From Burkholderiales bacterium (GTDB taxonomy: Bacteria; Pseudomonadota; Gammaproteobacteria; Burkholderiales; Burkholderiaceae_C): DNA of 64,000 nt. Below, piece after piece: positions 27,316 through 37,811 of the stretch. The position numbers and the translations under genes are program-made. How positions within the stretch are numbered: position 1 is the stretch's first letter; every line of letters starts with the position of its first letter. The notes under the pieces were generated by a model that was not told the origin of the DNA, searched no databases, and saw only the letters and a program-made list of their open reading frames with translations. The stretch spans positions 1 through 64,000 of the forward strand of contig JANYCG010000076.1 in the NCBI GenBank assembly GCA_025360385.1. The letters are read 5' to 3'.

Positions 27316-28643
27316 CAGATGGCCTCGTTCAACAGGTTCTCAAGCAGTTCCTGCCGTCCCGACACTGGACGGGTGTCGACATTGCGTTCCAGCACCCGCG
27401 CCGCCAATGAGTCGAGCGACGATCCCTTGCCCATGACGCTCTGCCCGAAGGCGGATTGCCAGCCCGCATAACGGTCAGCCACCAGTTTGGCGACACGGCC
27501 ATCCGCCATCATTTTTTCAGCAATCAGCAGGCCGCGCGCGCAGACGTCCATGGCGCCGACGTGGCCAATGAACATGTCGTCCGGCTCAAAGGACTGCCGG
27601 CGCACCTTGGCATCGAAATTCACGCCACCGCATTTGAAGCCACCGGCTTGCAGGATGAGGTACATCGCCAGTGCCGTCTCAGGGATGTTGTTGGGGAACT
27701 GGTCGGTGTCCCACTGGCATTGCATGTCGCCCCGGTTCATGTCCACCGAGCCAAAGATGCCCAGGTCGATGGCGGTGGCGATTTCATGTTCAAAACTGTG
27801 ACCCGCCAGCGTGGCGTGGTTGCCTTCAATGTTGACCTTGACCTCCTTGTCTAGCCCATAACGGCACAAAAACCCGTACACCGTGGCGACGTCGTAGTCG
27901 TACTGATGCTTGGTCGGCTCACGCGGCTTGGGCTCAATCAGGATAGTCCCTTTGAAACCGATTTTGTGCTTGTACTCGACCACCAGGTTCATGAAACGAC
28001 CAAGCTGGTCAAGCTCCTGGCCGACGCGGGTGTTCAGCAGCGTCTCGTAACCTTCGCGCCCGCCCCACAGCACATAGTTTTCGCCACCGAGCTTCAAGGT
28101 GGCGTCCATCGCCTCCTTGACCTGCAAGGCGGCCAGCGCAAAAATTTCCGGGTCGGGGTTGGTGGCCGCGCCGGACATAAAACGCCTGTGGCTGAACAGG
28201 TTGGCCGTTCCCCAGAGCAGCTTCACGCCGGTGTCCTGCTGTTTGCGGCCCAGCACATCGACCATTTCATGCAGGTGGTTGACGCTGTCGCGCGGCGAGG
28301 CACCCTCGGGCGCGACATCGCGGTCATGAAAGCAGTAATAGGGCGCTCCGAGTTTTTGGAAGAACTCAAATGCCGCCTCGGCCTTGGCTTTGGCGGCGGC
28401 CATCGGATCGGCCATGGCACCACTGTTCTGTTGCCACGGACGCTCAAAGGTGCCGTCGTAACCGAAGGGGTCGAAGCCATTCCAGCTGAAGCTGTGCCAG
28501 TAACACACCGCAAAACGCAGCTGGTCTGCCATGCGTTTGCCCAATACCAGGCGGTCTTTGTCGTACCACTTGAAACCGAGCGGGTTTTTGGATTGCTGGC
28601 CTTCGAATGTGACCGGGCGAATGTCCTGAAAATAGCGTGTCAT
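27315..28643 (-). CDS. xylA: xylose isomerase
   Basis: A 442-residue class II xylose isomerase (D-xylose to D-xylulose, metal dependent). Typical are the start [19 protein letters not shown], the catalytic His region [11 protein letters not shown], the signature [17 protein letters not shown], metal ligands in [17 protein letters not shown] and [15 protein letters not shown], and [23 protein letters not shown] precedes the ATG. It lies between xylB upstream and the Gfo/Idh gene it touches downstream. Confidence 0.96.
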   Translation of the reverse strand: MTRYFQDIRPVTFEGQQSKNPLGFKWYDKDRLVLGKRMADQLRFAVCYWHSFSWNGFDPFGYDGTFERPWQQNSGAMADPMAAAKAKAEAAFEFFQKLGAPYYCFHDRDVAPEGASPRDSVNHLHEMVDVLGRKQQDTGVKLLWGTANLFSHRRFMSGAATNPDPEIFALAALQVKEAMDATLKLGGENYVLWGGREGYETLLNTRVGQELDQLGRFMNLVVEYKHKIGFKGTILIEPKPREPTKHQYDYDVATVYGFLCRYGLDKEVKVNIEGNHATLAGHSFEHEIATAIDLGIFGSVDMNRGDMQCQWDTDQFPNNIPETALAMYLILQAGGFKCGGVNFDAKVRRQSFEPDDMFIGHVGAMDVCARGLLIAEKMMADGRVAKLVADRYAGWQSAFGQSVMGKGSSLDSLAARVLERNVDTRPVSGRQELLENLLNEAI

Positions 28644-28691
28644 GAAGCGCTTCCTTGCAAATCATTGGTTGAAATAAAACCCCGGCGCAAA

Positions 28692-28706
28692 GTTTGCAAA
28701 TCAAAC
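28692..28706. promoter_or_regulatory. possible operator palindrome upstream of xylA
   Basis: GTTTGCAAATCAAAC is a perfect palindrome of 5-base arms around a 5-base centre, placed in the 64-base gap between xylB and xylA. A related TTGCAAATCA stands about 40 bases closer to xylA. It could be a site for the ROK regulator of the cluster; this is inference only. Confidence 0.35.
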
Positions 28707-28707
28707 C

Positions 28708-30159
28708 TCAGGCCGAGGTTGGGTATAGGCGTTGAAATTGCGCGTACCGTGGTGCCAGCAGTGCCTGCTCGGCGGCATTCGGCGAGAAGACCCGTTCAAT
28801 CCGCGGCGGGGTGCATACCGTGGACAGGTCGCCACCGTTTGCAAGCCAAGCCAGGCGCGCGGCCCCCAATGCACCGCCTGCAGCCGAGCCGCCATGGGTC
28901 ACGATCTCAATGCCCAGGCTGGAGGCCAGTTGTTGCGCCCAGAAGCCGCTGCGCGCGCCGCCGCCCACGAGTGATAGCCGCTGCGTGGCGCAGCCCGCCG
29001 CCCGCAAGGCATTCAGGCCGTCGTGCAGGCCAAATGTGACGCCTTCCATGACGGCGTAAGCCAGCGCCGCTGCATCGGTGTCATGGCTCAACTGGTGAAA
29101 GCTGCCGCGCACGGCTGCATTGTTGTGCGGCGTGCGTTCACCGCTTAAATAGGGCAGAAAAATGGGTGCAACAGCGCGTTGCTGAAAACTCAATGCACTG
29201 GCTTTGGCTTCCAGAGCGGCCTCTGATCCCGCCCCTAAAACGCCAGTGGCCCAGTGCAGGCAACTGGCGGCCGACAACATCACGCTCATCTGGTGCCAGC
29301 GGTTCGGCAAGGCATGGCAAAAGGCGTGGGTGGCGCTGGCTGCATTGGGCTGGTAACTTGGCGTCACCAGAAACAACACGCCACTGGTGCCAAGCGACAA
29401 AAATCCCTGGCCTGCGTCAATTGCACCCATGCCGACCGCACTGGCGGCGTTGTCGCCCCCGCCACCCGCCACCACGATGCCAGGGCGCAGACCCAGCGGG
29501 TGCGCCACATCGTCGCGCAAATAGCCGCCCGGCGCACTGCCCTCGACCAGACGCGGCATGTGTTGTCTGGACAAGCCGCTGGTTGACAACAAGGCCTCAG
29601 ACCAATCGCGTTTGGCAACATCCAGCCAGGCTGTGCCGCTGGCATCCGACAGGTCGGAGGTGAACTCGCCCGCAAGCTTGAAGCGAACGTAGTCTTTGGG
29701 CAACAACACCTTGGCAACACGTGCAAAAATGGCCGGCTCATGGCTGGCCAGCCAGCGCAATTTAGGGGCGGTGAAGCCCGGCATGACCAGGCTGCCAGCC
29801 AGTTGCGGTGCAGCCGGCAACTCGGCCATCATGTCCATGCACTCCTGGCTTGCGCGGGTGTCATTCCACAAAATGGCCGGTCGCAGCACCTGGTGGCCTG
29901 CATCCAGCAACACCGCGCCATGCATTTGTCCGGACAGGCCGATGCCTTGAACGCCAGCCCAAGCTTGCGGCTGGGCAGCCCGCAGGGCCGCCAGAGCCAG
30001 GCCAGTGGCTCCCCACCAATCTTGCGGCGCTTGTTCACTTTGGCCGGGGCACGGGCGTGAAATCTCCAGCGCCGAGCCTGCCGTCGCCAAAATTTGATGC
30101 TGTTCATCGAGCAGCAACGCCTTGACTTCCGAGGTGCCAATATCAATGCCAAGAAACAT
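28708..30159 (-). CDS. xylB: xylulokinase
   Basis: A 483-residue FGGY-family kinase that phosphorylates D-xylulose to xylulose 5-phosphate. ATG 30159 gives the canonical FGGY start MFLGIDIGTSEVKALLLDE; a longer frame upstream overlaps the regulator gene. Marks are GQMHGAVLLD, ILWNDTRASQEC, the catalytic-Asp region GGGGDNAASAVGMG, and SLVGGGARSGFWAQQLAS near the C-terminus. The start overlaps the 3' end of the ROK regulator by 17 bases, so the two are probably translationally linked. Confidence 0.94.
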   Translation of the reverse strand: MFLGIDIGTSEVKALLLDEQHQILATAGSALEISRPCPGQSEQAPQDWWGATGLALAALRAAQPQAWAGVQGIGLSGQMHGAVLLDAGHQVLRPAILWNDTRASQECMDMMAELPAAPQLAGSLVMPGFTAPKLRWLASHEPAIFARVAKVLLPKDYVRFKLAGEFTSDLSDASGTAWLDVAKRDWSEALLSTSGLSRQHMPRLVEGSAPGGYLRDDVAHPLGLRPGIVVAGGGGDNAASAVGMGAIDAGQGFLSLGTSGVLFLVTPSYQPNAASATHAFCHALPNRWHQMSVMLSAASCLHWATGVLGAGSEAALEAKASALSFQQRAVAPIFLPYLSGERTPHNNAAVRGSFHQLSHDTDAAALAYAVMEGVTFGLHDGLNALRAAGCATQRLSLVGGGARSGFWAQQLASSLGIEIVTHGGSAAGGALGAARLAWLANGGDLSTVCTPPRIERVFSPNAAEQALLAPRYAQFQRLYPTSA

Positions 30160-31357
30160 GACGCGCTCCGCTGTAGGCTGGGTGATCCTGGGTTGAAACC
30201 TGAGCCCGCTGCGCCGTGCAATCCGGGTTTGCAAGGGCTGAGGGCAGGCGTTTGCGTGTCGGCCGCAGCAATTCATGCAGGACCAGCGCTGCGGCCCCTA
30301 CGGCGGGCGCCAGCAAGCCGTAGCGGGCTGCACGCAGGACCGGCAAGGGCATTCCTGCCGCCTGGGCATAACGCCGCAGTGTTTGCATGGCGCTGTCCCG
30401 CAATTCAGGGTGCGTCACACAGGTTTTCCCGCCCAAAACGAGGGTGCGGGGGTTGACGGTGGCATCCAGATTCTGCATCAGCACGCCCAAAAATTCGCCG
30501 GCACGGCCAATCGCTTCGGGCGATGTCAGGGCGCGTGAGCCGATCACGGTTTCTGCGCAACCACTGCGCCCGCACGAGCACAGTGGGCCGTCAATTTGCA
30601 AGATGGTGTGACCAATTTCACCGGCCACACCCAGCGCCCCGGTAAACAAGCCGTCATTGAGCACCACCCCCGCGCCTACCCCGACATCACAGCTGATGAA
30701 AATCAAAGGGTCGGATTTGTCGTCAGCGCCAAATTCATATTCACTCAAGGCGGCGGCGTCGGCATCGTTTTGCAAATAGATGCTCACCGGCGGCGCATCG
30801 CTTGTTGAGAGCGACTGTGTCAGCATGGCGAGAAAATCCACATTTCGCCAGGTCAGATTTGGGGCAAAACGAACCACGCCTGACTCATCGTCCACCGCGC
30901 CAGGCAGGCAGACGCCCAGACCCGACAACAACAGCCTGCGGCTGGCGAGCGCCTGGCACAGGCCTTGCACAAGGCCGGTGGCCTGAGCACAGACCAAATG
31001 GGGTTGATGGCTTTGCAAAGCCTGCTCGGTTTGCGAGATGATTTGCCCGGTCAGCGACACACAGACCATGCGCAGGCATTCAACCGCAACCTCCAGGCCG
31101 ATCAACACCCGCAGATCGCCGTTGATGTGCAAGGGGGTGGAGGGTCGGCCCACACCGGCAGTGGCCACATTCGCGTTGTCTTCGTCGATCCAGCGCTCAT
31201 CGAGCAGTTCCCGCACCAGGGCGCTGACCGTTGACTTGGTCAGCCCGCTTTTTTCGGCCAGCCGCGCCCGCGACAGGCTGGGTTGCGCCCACAACAGGCG
31301 CAGCAGCACACTGCGGTTGATGCGTTTGACAAGCTGTTGGTCACCGGTGGTGGTCAT
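30143..31357 (-). CDS. xylR: ROK-family transcriptional regulator of xylose genes (XylR-like)
   Basis: A 404-residue repressor-type ROK protein. The N-terminal winged helix (NRSVLLRLLWAQPSLSRARLAEKSGLTKSTVS) is followed by the sugar-binding ROK domain with ISCDVGVGAGVVLNDGLFTGALGVAGEIGH and a zinc-type CSCGRSGCAE cluster. Position between xylG and xylB, overlapping xylB, makes it the likely xylose-responsive regulator of the whole cluster. In relatives xylose releases the repressor from DNA. Confidence 0.87.
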   Translation of the reverse strand: MTTTGDQQLVKRINRSVLLRLLWAQPSLSRARLAEKSGLTKSTVSALVRELLDERWIDEDNANVATAGVGRPSTPLHINGDLRVLIGLEVAVECLRMVCVSLTGQIISQTEQALQSHQPHLVCAQATGLVQGLCQALASRRLLLSGLGVCLPGAVDDESGVVRFAPNLTWRNVDFLAMLTQSLSTSDAPPVSIYLQNDADAAALSEYEFGADDKSDPLIFISCDVGVGAGVVLNDGLFTGALGVAGEIGHTILQIDGPLCSCGRSGCAETVIGSRALTSPEAIGRAGEFLGVLMQNLDATVNPRTLVLGGKTCVTHPELRDSAMQTLRRYAQAAGMPLPVLRAARYGLLAPAVGAAALVLHELLRPTRKRLPSALANPDCTAQRAQVSTQDHPAYSGARHVSWH

Positions 31358-31414
31358 GGTTTTTATGATGCCGAATTTCCGCGTTCCCCGCCTGGCCCGA
31401 TGCTGGGGTTGCGC

Positions 31415-32215
31415 TCAGGCAACAGCCCGCTCGGCCTGGGCTTTTCCGTCGGGGCGTTTGCCGCCAATGATCATGCCCAGCACTTCGTCTTCAGTCACGT
31501 CCTGCGTGCGATAGGTGCCCACCAGTTTGCCGTTTTTCATCACCGACAAACGGTCGCTCAAGGCGAACACGTCGTGCATGTCGTGGCTGATCAAAAAGAT
31601 GCCAACGCCCTCGGCTTTGAGCTGTTGGATCAAGTTGCCCACCATGGCGGTTTCTTCAGGCCCCAATGCGGCCGTGGGTTCGTCCATGATCAGGATTTGC
31701 GCATTGAAATAAATCGCACGGGAAATGGCCACCACCTGGCGTTGGCCGCCTGACAGGCGCCGCACAGGAATCCGCACGTTGCTGAAGTTTTTGTTCAGCC
31801 GGTAGAACACCTTGCGCGCCTCGGCATCCATGCGGTGGTCGTCCAGCGTGCGCCATTTGGTCAGCAATTCACGGCCCAAAAACAGGTTGGCCACAGAGTC
31901 CAGGTTGTCAGCCAGCGCCAGCGTTTGGTAGATAGATTCAATGCCCAGGTTTTGGGCATCTGCCGGCGTGCGCACGTTCACTTTCTCGCCCGAGATGATC
32001 ACGTCGCCACTGTCGATGGGGTAGGCCCCCGCCAGCATTTTCATCAAGGTGGATTTGCCTGCGCCGTTGTGGCCCAACACCGCGACGACTTCACCGGGAT
32101 AGAGGTTCAGGCTGACGTCGTCAACCGCGTGCACCCCGCCAAAGGCTTTCTTGATATTGCGCAGCTCGACCAGACATTTGGAGGCGTCCACAGCCCGTTT
32201 GGCAGAGTTGCTCAC
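31415..32215 (-). CDS. xylG: sugar ABC transporter ATP-binding protein (XylG-like, single domain)
   Basis: A 266-residue ABC ATPase with Walker [15 protein letters not shown], signature [14 protein letters not shown], Walker [13 protein letters not shown] and H-loop [11 protein letters not shown] 32215 is chosen: AGGAGA stands six bases before it and it overlaps the xylH stop as GTGA; the ATG at 32233 lies inside xylH without such a site. E. coli XylG has two fused ATPase domains (about 510 residues), while this has one, like the FrcA-type of rhizobia, so two copies should act together with XylH. Confidence 0.9.
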   Translation of the reverse strand: MSNSAKRAVDASKCLVELRNIKKAFGGVHAVDDVSLNLYPGEVVAVLGHNGAGKSTLMKMLAGAYPIDSGDVIISGEKVNVRTPADAQNLGIESIYQTLALADNLDSVANLFLGRELLTKWRTLDDHRMDAEARKVFYRLNKNFSNVRIPVRRLSGGQRQVVAISRAIYFNAQILIMDEPTAALGPEETAMVGNLIQQLKAEGVGIFLISHDMHDVFALSDRLSVMKNGKLVGTYRTQDVTEDEVLGMIIGGKRPDGKAQAERAVA

Positions 32216-33402
32216 AACACGTCTCCTGTCCATTTGCGGTAGGCCACGTCAAAGACCACCGCAGCGATCAGCACCTGGCCAATGATCACGTAGCGGGTGC
32301 CAATTGAAATGTCCAGCAGCAACATGCCGCTGTCAATACATTGCATGATCAAGGCACCCAGCACTGAACCGATGATGGTGCCACTGCCGCCTGCCAATGC
32401 CGTGCCGCCGATGACGGTGGCGGCTATCACCAGCAGCTCCAGGTTGTTGCCCAGCGAATTGGTGCCTGCATTGAGCCGTGATATCGCCACGATGGCGGCG
32501 ATGGTGGTCAAAACTGCCAGCAGCAGAAACAGCAACATGGTGACCTTGCGCACGGGGATACCCACCAGCGCCGCTGCGTCCGGGTTGCCGCCCATGGCAA
32601 AAATATAACGGCCGAATCGGGTGCGGTGCACCAAGAACGAGATCACCATGGCCACAGCGCCCCAGATCAATACCGGAATGGGAATGCCCTGTGCCTCGGC
32701 TTTGTTGGGGATTTGGTAGGCGTTCATGACTGACACAAACGCCAGCACGATCACGATGGGGATCAGCACCAGCACGCCGTCCACCAGGGCGGAGTTGGTG
32801 GGCACGCCATAGGCCTTTTTGGCGCGCCGTTTGTTGATTGTCGCCAGGATCAGGCCGACGCAAATCACCGCGCCAATCACCCAGCTGGCCTGGGTGCCAA
32901 TGCCCCCATTGAAGCCACCGCCGAGTTTCAGAAAGAACGGGTCGGAAAGTGGCTGGGTTTTGCCATCGGCCACCAAGTACGCGGCGCCGCGAAACGACAT
33001 CAATCCGCCCAAGGTCACGACAAACGCGGGCACACCCAAAAAGGACACCAGCGCACCCTGGTACATCGCCACAGCGATGGCAGCCACCAGCCCCACGAGG
33101 CTGGCCAGTTGCCAGGACCAGTTCGCCGTGTACATCAAGTACGCGATCAACACCCCCACAAAGCCCATCACGGAACCGACCGAGAGGTCAATGTGCCGGG
33201 TCACAATGATCAGCACCATGATGGTTGCCAGGATGCCCACGACGGCCGTCTGCTGGGCGATGTTGTAAAGGTTTTCGGCGGACAGAAAAATGCCGTCCGA
33301 GAGAACATTGAAGACCAGCGCGATGGCCACCAACACGCCGGACATCAGCACCATGCGCCAGTCCACCTGGGCGCGCTTGATCGATTGCATCATTGAGTTC
33401 AT
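32212..33402 (-). CDS. xylH: sugar ABC transporter permease (XylH-like)
   Basis: A 396-residue inner-membrane permease of the BPD_transp_2 family with about ten to twelve helices. ATG 33402 has AAGGA eight bases upstream; a TTG at 33420 is the alternative. Typical segments are [32 protein letters not shown] and [18 protein letters not shown] near the end. It lies between xylF and xylG, and its last four bases overlap the xylG start. Confidence 0.92.
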   Translation of the reverse strand: MNSMMQSIKRAQVDWRMVLMSGVLVAIALVFNVLSDGIFLSAENLYNIAQQTAVVGILATIMVLIIVTRHIDLSVGSVMGFVGVLIAYLMYTANWSWQLASLVGLVAAIAVAMYQGALVSFLGVPAFVVTLGGLMSFRGAAYLVADGKTQPLSDPFFLKLGGGFNGGIGTQASWVIGAVICVGLILATINKRRAKKAYGVPTNSALVDGVLVLIPIVIVLAFVSVMNAYQIPNKAEAQGIPIPVLIWGAVAMVISFLVHRTRFGRYIFAMGGNPDAAALVGIPVRKVTMLLFLLLAVLTTIAAIVAISRLNAGTNSLGNNLELLVIAATVIGGTALAGGSGTIIGSVLGALIMQCIDSGMLLLDISIGTRYVIIGQVLIAAVVFDVAYRKWTGDVL

Positions 33403-33482
33403 TGACGGATCCTTACCCAAAGGCCGCTGGGCCCGTGTGCTCCAGCATCTGAAAAATTAGCAAATGAAAGCCGCAAAAGACG

Positions 33483-33503
33483 CCGCGGGCGTCAAGCCCG
33501 CGG
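33483..33503. other. stable stem-loop between xylF and xylH
   Basis: CCGCGGGC and GCCCGCGG form a perfect 8-base stem around a 5-base loop in the 133-base gap between xylF and xylH. On the minus strand a short T-rich stretch follows. It may stop part of the transcripts or protect the xylF message so that the binding protein is made in excess. Confidence 0.55.
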
Positions 33504-33535
33504 TGAATTTCAGAAAGACCGCCCGGTCGGGGGGT

Positions 33536-34555
33536 TTATTTGCAAACGGCAACCTTGGACGCGTCAACACCTTTGCACAGCGCCTCTTTTTTGATGTAGC
33601 CGGCTTTCAGCACCACGTCCAGGTTGGCTTTGGTGACAGGGATCGGTTTCAGGAATATGGACTTCAAGCTCACTTTCTTCTCGCCGCCAGCCCAGTCTGT
33701 TGCGCCCGTGACGGGTTTGCCTGCGCCCAGCTCAACGGCGGCTTTGGCCGCAGCGGTGCCCAGGTCAGCGGAGTTTTTCCAGACGGATACGGTTTGGGTG
33801 CCCAGTGCCACGCGGTTCAACGCAGCGTGGTCGCCATCTTGGCCCGACACGGGAATGCCTTGCAAGCCCTTGGCGGTCAAGGCTGCCACCACACCGCCGG
33901 CCATGCCATCGTTCTGGGCGACCACTGCGTCCACCTTGTTGCCGTTTTTGGTCAGGATTTGCTCCATGTTTTTCTGGGCGTTTTGCGGGTTCCAGCCGGA
34001 GGTGAACTCTTCGCCGACGATCTTCACATCGCCGCTCTTGATGGCCGCTGCCAACACTTCGCCCTGGCCTTCGCGCAGGAAGTTGGCGTTGGCATCACCT
34101 GGGTCGCCCTTGATGATGGCGTAATTGCCTTTTGGCTTGACGGCCAGAATGGCGCGCGCCGTCATGCGGCCGACTTCTTTGTTGTCAAACGTGATGTAGG
34201 TGACGCCAGGGGCTTCAAACAGGCGGTCGTAAGCGATCACGGGGATTTTTTGCTGGGCCGCTTTGTTGACCGCAGGCAGGATGGCGTCTTTGTCTTTGCC
34301 CAGGATGATCAGGACTTTGGCACCCTTGGCGATCAGGCCGTCGATGTCAGCCAATTGTTTTTCAGACGATGCGCCTGCATCCGACATGATGTACTTGGCA
34401 CCGGATTTGGCGAGCTCGGCCTTGATGGCGGCTTCGTCGGTTTTCCAGCGCTCTTCCTGAAAGGCGTCGTAGCTCACGCCAACCACAAGTTGGGCGAACG
34501 AAGTGGCCGCCGACAGGCCCAGGGCCAAGGCGGTGAGGGTATGTTTTAATTTCAT
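33536..34555 (-). CDS. xylF: D-xylose ABC transporter substrate-binding protein
   Basis: A 339-residue periplasmic binding protein. ATG 34555 with GGAG upstream starts a clean signal peptide (MKLKHTLTALALGLSAATSFAQ); the longer frame has none. The mature part matches XylF: VGVSYDAFQEERWKTDEAA, DAGASSEKQLADIDGLIAKG, PVIAYDRLFEAPGVTYITFDN and AQNDGMAGGVVAAL. First gene of the xylFHG transporter; the cluster behind it (isomerase, kinase, ROK regulator) supports xylose as the substrate. Confidence 0.93.
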   Translation of the reverse strand: MKLKHTLTALALGLSAATSFAQLVVGVSYDAFQEERWKTDEAAIKAELAKSGAKYIMSDAGASSEKQLADIDGLIAKGAKVLIILGKDKDAILPAVNKAAQQKIPVIAYDRLFEAPGVTYITFDNKEVGRMTARAILAVKPKGNYAIIKGDPGDANANFLREGQGEVLAAAIKSGDVKIVGEEFTSGWNPQNAQKNMEQILTKNGNKVDAVVAQNDGMAGGVVAALTAKGLQGIPVSGQDGDHAALNRVALGTQTVSVWKNSADLGTAAAKAAVELGAGKPVTGATDWAGGEKKVSLKSIFLKPIPVTKANLDVVLKAGYIKKEALCKGVDASKVAVCK

Positions 34556-34627
34556 GGGTGTCTCCGGGTGGATTGCCTGCGTCAGGCGTTGGGTTGGGAT
34601 GCGCATCGCCAAGGGCCATGACGTCAG

Positions 34628-34644
34628 CGCCAAGTGCATTGGCG
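34628..34644. promoter_or_regulatory. possible operator upstream of xylF
   Basis: CGCCAA-GTGCA-TTGGCG is a perfect 6-base inverted repeat with a 5-base centre, about 75 bases before the xylF start. It differs from the palindrome near xylA, so if one is the ROK site the other is not. A LacI-type protein or catabolite regulator is an alternative. Confidence 0.3.
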
Positions 34645-34740
34645 TCATAGTTCGGGCGATGGACTAATTATCATGAACGCCGCCTGCATGGTTCATCAGG
34701 ACTTACCCTAGAGGCGCAGCCTCTGCGCAAGGCTTTTGCC

Positions 34741-36123
34741 TCACCGCCTGAATTTAACGGCCAGAACTTTGTCGGCAACACAGCGGCCTTGCACCTGCCC
34801 GCCCAATACCGCTGAACGGTAATGGATGCCGGCGTACAGGCGGGACAGGGCAGCTTCGTCTGCGGCAGAATTAAAACTATTGAAGCTTCGCGGGCCCCAG
34901 CCGCGGTCGTTGTGGGTGTTGTCAATGAAAGGCGCATCCACGCCGAAGGCCTGGCCCAGCACTGCCGCTGCGGCGCTGGATTGCACGGAGTGCCCTGAAG
35001 GGTATTCCGGAAAAGGCGGCGTGTGCATCAGGCCAGGCACCCAGTTGCTGTCGATCACCAGTTGCACATAAGTCACAGGGCGCAGCAAGTTCAGCGTGTA
35101 TTTCGTATGCCAGGCTGCAATGAAGGCGTCGGCCATGGCGATGTTGAGACGTGCGTAAACCTCAGCGGCGCTGGCCAATGACGCCTGGCGTGTTTTCAGC
35201 AGGTCAGTGGCGATGAAGGCCCAGTGTCCGGCCGGCGTCGGCGTTTTGCCTGGGTCGTCGGCCCAGTACAGCGCGAATTGCCGTTGCGCCTGGGTAGCCT
35301 GGTTGCTCACGGCATAGACCTCGCTGGCCTCCTTGTAAAAGGCCGAACCGGGTTCTTCTGAATAACTTGGCGGCAGGGGGGCCGGGCAATCCTGCGGGGC
35401 CTTGAGTACGAAGGGCCGCACTTCGCCCCACCAGGGCAACAGGGGCGAGGCAAAATCTGGCGGCGTGGCTGACCATTTGCCCGGGCCGCTGGGCGGCACA
35501 TAGTTTGGCTGGTTGCGCCGCAAAGGACCCCAGGCCAGATGTCCCCCGTCGGTGCGCGCCCAGGTGAAGATCGCCATGGCCATCAGCTTGCCAAAGGTCT
35601 CGGACCGGCTGGTGATCTCGGGCGTGACGGCGTTCGGATCAAAGTCCTGGCTGTGCTTCAAAGGCAGGCTTCGCTCCAGCAAGTCAATGCGGCCCTTGTT
35701 TTCGGGGCTGGCATTGCTGAACATCATGCGCGTCATGGTGGCCAGCGAGGCGTTGGCCACCGTGGGCCAATGCAAAACTTCGTCCGGTTGTGCCCATGGC
35801 AGTGAACTCAGTTCGTTGAGCTGGCCGGCCAGGCTGATGTGTTGGGGCATGCCGGGCGCCACCGATTCGTACAGGCTCAAGCCCAAATACCCCAGCGCCC
35901 TGGCGGCCACAGGTGGGCTGAAGCCAGGCGTCTGCTGGGTGATCAGCAAGGCCAGCTGGAACCATTCAGTCGCGACGGCGCTGGAATAGGCTTGGGCGGG
36001 CCGGGTGGATGCTCCAGGTGGAGTTGCTTGGCTGTTTTGGGCTAAAGTTCCCGTGGGATATGCATATGTAGCTATTAATAAAATAGCGTAACAGAAGCCA
36101 AAAAATCGTTTTGAATGGGTCAT
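34741..36123 (-). CDS. vanadium-dependent haloperoxidase / PAP2-family protein with repeat-derived signal peptide
   Basis: A 460-residue exported protein of the vanadium haloperoxidase/PAP2 superfamily. The C-terminal half carries the vanadate/phosphate pocket: FPEYPSGHSVQSSAAAAVLG and RLYAGIHYRSAVLGG, with DRGWGPRSFNSF between. Function may be halide oxidation or phosphatase; the sequence alone does not decide. The signal peptide (ILLIATYAYPTGTLAQ) is built by a copy of the 41-base repeat. ATG 36123 overlaps the stop codon of the CRTAC1 gene (ATGA), so it is translated by coupling; no good ribosome site precedes it. Confidence 0.85.
   Translation of the reverse strand: MTHSKRFFGFCYAILLIATYAYPTGTLAQNSQATPPGASTRPAQAYSSAVATEWFQLALLITQQTPGFSPPVAARALGYLGLSLYESVAPGMPQHISLAGQLNELSSLPWAQPDEVLHWPTVANASLATMTRMMFSNASPENKGRIDLLERSLPLKHSQDFDPNAVTPEITSRSETFGKLMAMAIFTWARTDGGHLAWGPLRRNQPNYVPPSGPGKWSATPPDFASPLLPWWGEVRPFVLKAPQDCPAPLPPSYSEEPGSAFYKEASEVYAVSNQATQAQRQFALYWADDPGKTPTPAGHWAFIATDLLKTRQASLASAAEVYARLNIAMADAFIAAWHTKYTLNLLRPVTYVQLVIDSNWVPGLMHTPPFPEYPSGHSVQSSAAAAVLGQAFGVDAPFIDNTHNDRGWGPRSFNSFNSAADEAALSRLYAGIHYRSAVLGGQVQGRCVADKVLAVKFRR
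36047..36087 (+). repeat. 41-base dispersed repeat, copy 4 (signal peptide of the haloperoxidase-like protein)
   Basis: GTTCCCGT, 14 bases, two bases, then the hairpin GCTATTAATAAAATAGC. In the gene's sense it encodes AILLIATYAYPTGT and the flank adds LAQ. It is the copy closest to that at 18990, including the flank TTTTGGGC(C/T)AAA. Confidence 0.9.
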
Positions 36124-37811
36124 GGTTGTTTCCAGACCCGCGCGCCCCGGATTTTGTCGACGGTGTAAAACGCGTCGGCATTGACGGTTTGCCACGCACT
36201 TGATGCGCTGCTGGCGCCGTCATGGGGCCACAACACGCGCACCCGCACTTTGTCGGCTTGCCCCAGGCCAAAATGCATCCAGCCCAAATGGCCGCTGGCG
36301 TGGCCGCCTCCCACCGTCAGCTCCTGGCGGATGACCCGTGCGCCAGCCGCCTCACCCAGCGCCACTTCCACCCAGGCACCAATGGCGTCGCGGTTGCCAC
36401 CCGCTTGCTGCAAGCGCAGTTGCAGCCAATGGCCCATGGCGGCGGGTTGCTCTGCGCTGCCGCTGCCCACATTGCGCCACAGTTGGGCTTTGTCCCAGCG
36501 GTTGACGACCAGCATGTCCAGCAACCCGTCGCCATTCAAGTCCACCAGCATGCCGCCGCGCCCGCGCCGCACGCTGGCCACCCCGGCTGCCTGCCCCGCC
36601 TCTGCAAAACTGCCGTCAGGCCGCTGCAACAGCAGGTTGTTCGGGTCTAGCGCCGCGAAGTCCGGCATGTTGGAGACGTTGCCCTTCACGATGAAAAGGT
36701 CGGCGAAACCATCCTGGTTCACGTCGGCAAACTGCGCGTGCCAGGCGGTGGAAGGCTTCAGGTCGCCGCCCACATAAGGCCGGTGCGCGGTCGCCCCACG
36801 TTTGTAGGCGATGTCGGAATAGGTCGGCGCAATCGACGGGCCCGCGCCGGCAGCGTCGAGTTTTTGCAACTTGTTGTCGGCCATGCTGGAGAGGAAAACC
36901 TCCGGCTTGCCGTCGCCATCCAGGTCGTAACTGGCAATGCCCATGCCCCAGATTTGCAGCGGCTTCCAACCTTGCTCCGGCGTGTAAAGCGCGGGCGCCT
37001 GGCCAGGCGATATGCGCCAGAGCTGCTCTTGCCCACCTTTGTAGAACTCGCGGTCATTGCTGACGCGCAAATCGGCCTCGCCGGTGCGGCCCCAGTCCGA
37101 AAACAGCATGGACAAGGCGCAATGCCCTGGCAGCAAAGGCAGGGCCGGGGCAAACGCCGTGCCCGATGCTTGCGGGCGAAACAGCGCCGCCGCCGTGCAA
37201 CTGCCCCAGGGAAACTCAGGCTTGCTGCGATCGGTGTAGGTGCCAAGTGCCAAGGTCGGCCAGTTTTGTCCTCGCTCCCAGGTGGCTGAAAAGGCTGTGT
37301 GCCAGGCATTGCTGGTTTCAATCTGCCAGGCTGCATTGGCGCGCTGGAACTTGCAGGCACCCAAGCCCCGAAACACCTGCACTTCACCCACGCGCAGCAC
37401 CACCAGGTCAACCTGGCCATCGCCGTCAATGTCCAGCGGATAGGCTCCAATGGCATTGGTCAGCTCCAGGCCGGAGCGCTCTTCGAGCAGCTTCAACGGG
37501 CCGCCCCGTGCGCTTTTATTGCGGTAAAACTTGGCCTTGTTCACGCCCGCCGTGACATACACCTCGGGCAGGCCGTCGCCGTCACAGTCAAAAGTGGCCA
37601 CACCGCCGCCGACCATGAATTGGTCCTCGCCCTCAAAGCGACTTTGCAGGCCGGCCGTTTCGGTCTCTTCGATGAAGCGGGGAATGGCGGGCATGGCCCC
37701 GGCTTGCACGGGCACTGTGGGCTGTGCCAGGGCATGGGTTTGCAACCCGGCCAAAGCCGATGCGCACCACAGGGCCACGCCAAAGCGATAGGCCGGACAG
37801 GTTGGGGTCAC
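36120..37811 (-). CDS. CRTAC1-like FG-GAP/VCBS and UnbV repeat protein
   Basis: A 563-residue secreted protein. GTG 37811 overlaps the stop of the homocysteine methyltransferase gene as GTGA, and a signal peptide follows ([18 protein letters not shown]). At least five calcium-loop repeats of the FG-GAP/VCBS type are visible ([60 protein letters not shown]), forming a beta-propeller, and the C-terminal UnbV/ASPIC domain ([29 protein letters not shown]). Such proteins bind ligands or act in adhesion. It is coupled to the haloperoxidase-like gene downstream; a joint extracellular role is likely but unknown. Confidence 0.85.
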   Translation of the reverse strand: MTPTCPAYRFGVALWCASALAGLQTHALAQPTVPVQAGAMPAIPRFIEETETAGLQSRFEGEDQFMVGGGVATFDCDGDGLPEVYVTAGVNKAKFYRNKSARGGPLKLLEERSGLELTNAIGAYPLDIDGDGQVDLVVLRVGEVQVFRGLGACKFQRANAAWQIETSNAWHTAFSATWERGQNWPTLALGTYTDRSKPEFPWGSCTAAALFRPQASGTAFAPALPLLPGHCALSMLFSDWGRTGEADLRVSNDREFYKGGQEQLWRISPGQAPALYTPEQGWKPLQIWGMGIASYDLDGDGKPEVFLSSMADNKLQKLDAAGAGPSIAPTYSDIAYKRGATAHRPYVGGDLKPSTAWHAQFADVNQDGFADLFIVKGNVSNMPDFAALDPNNLLLQRPDGSFAEAGQAAGVASVRRGRGGMLVDLNGDGLLDMLVVNRWDKAQLWRNVGSGSAEQPAAMGHWLQLRLQQAGGNRDAIGAWVEVALGEAAGARVIRQELTVGGGHASGHLGWMHFGLGQADKVRVRVLWPHDGASSASSAWQTVNADAFYTVDKIRGARVWKQP

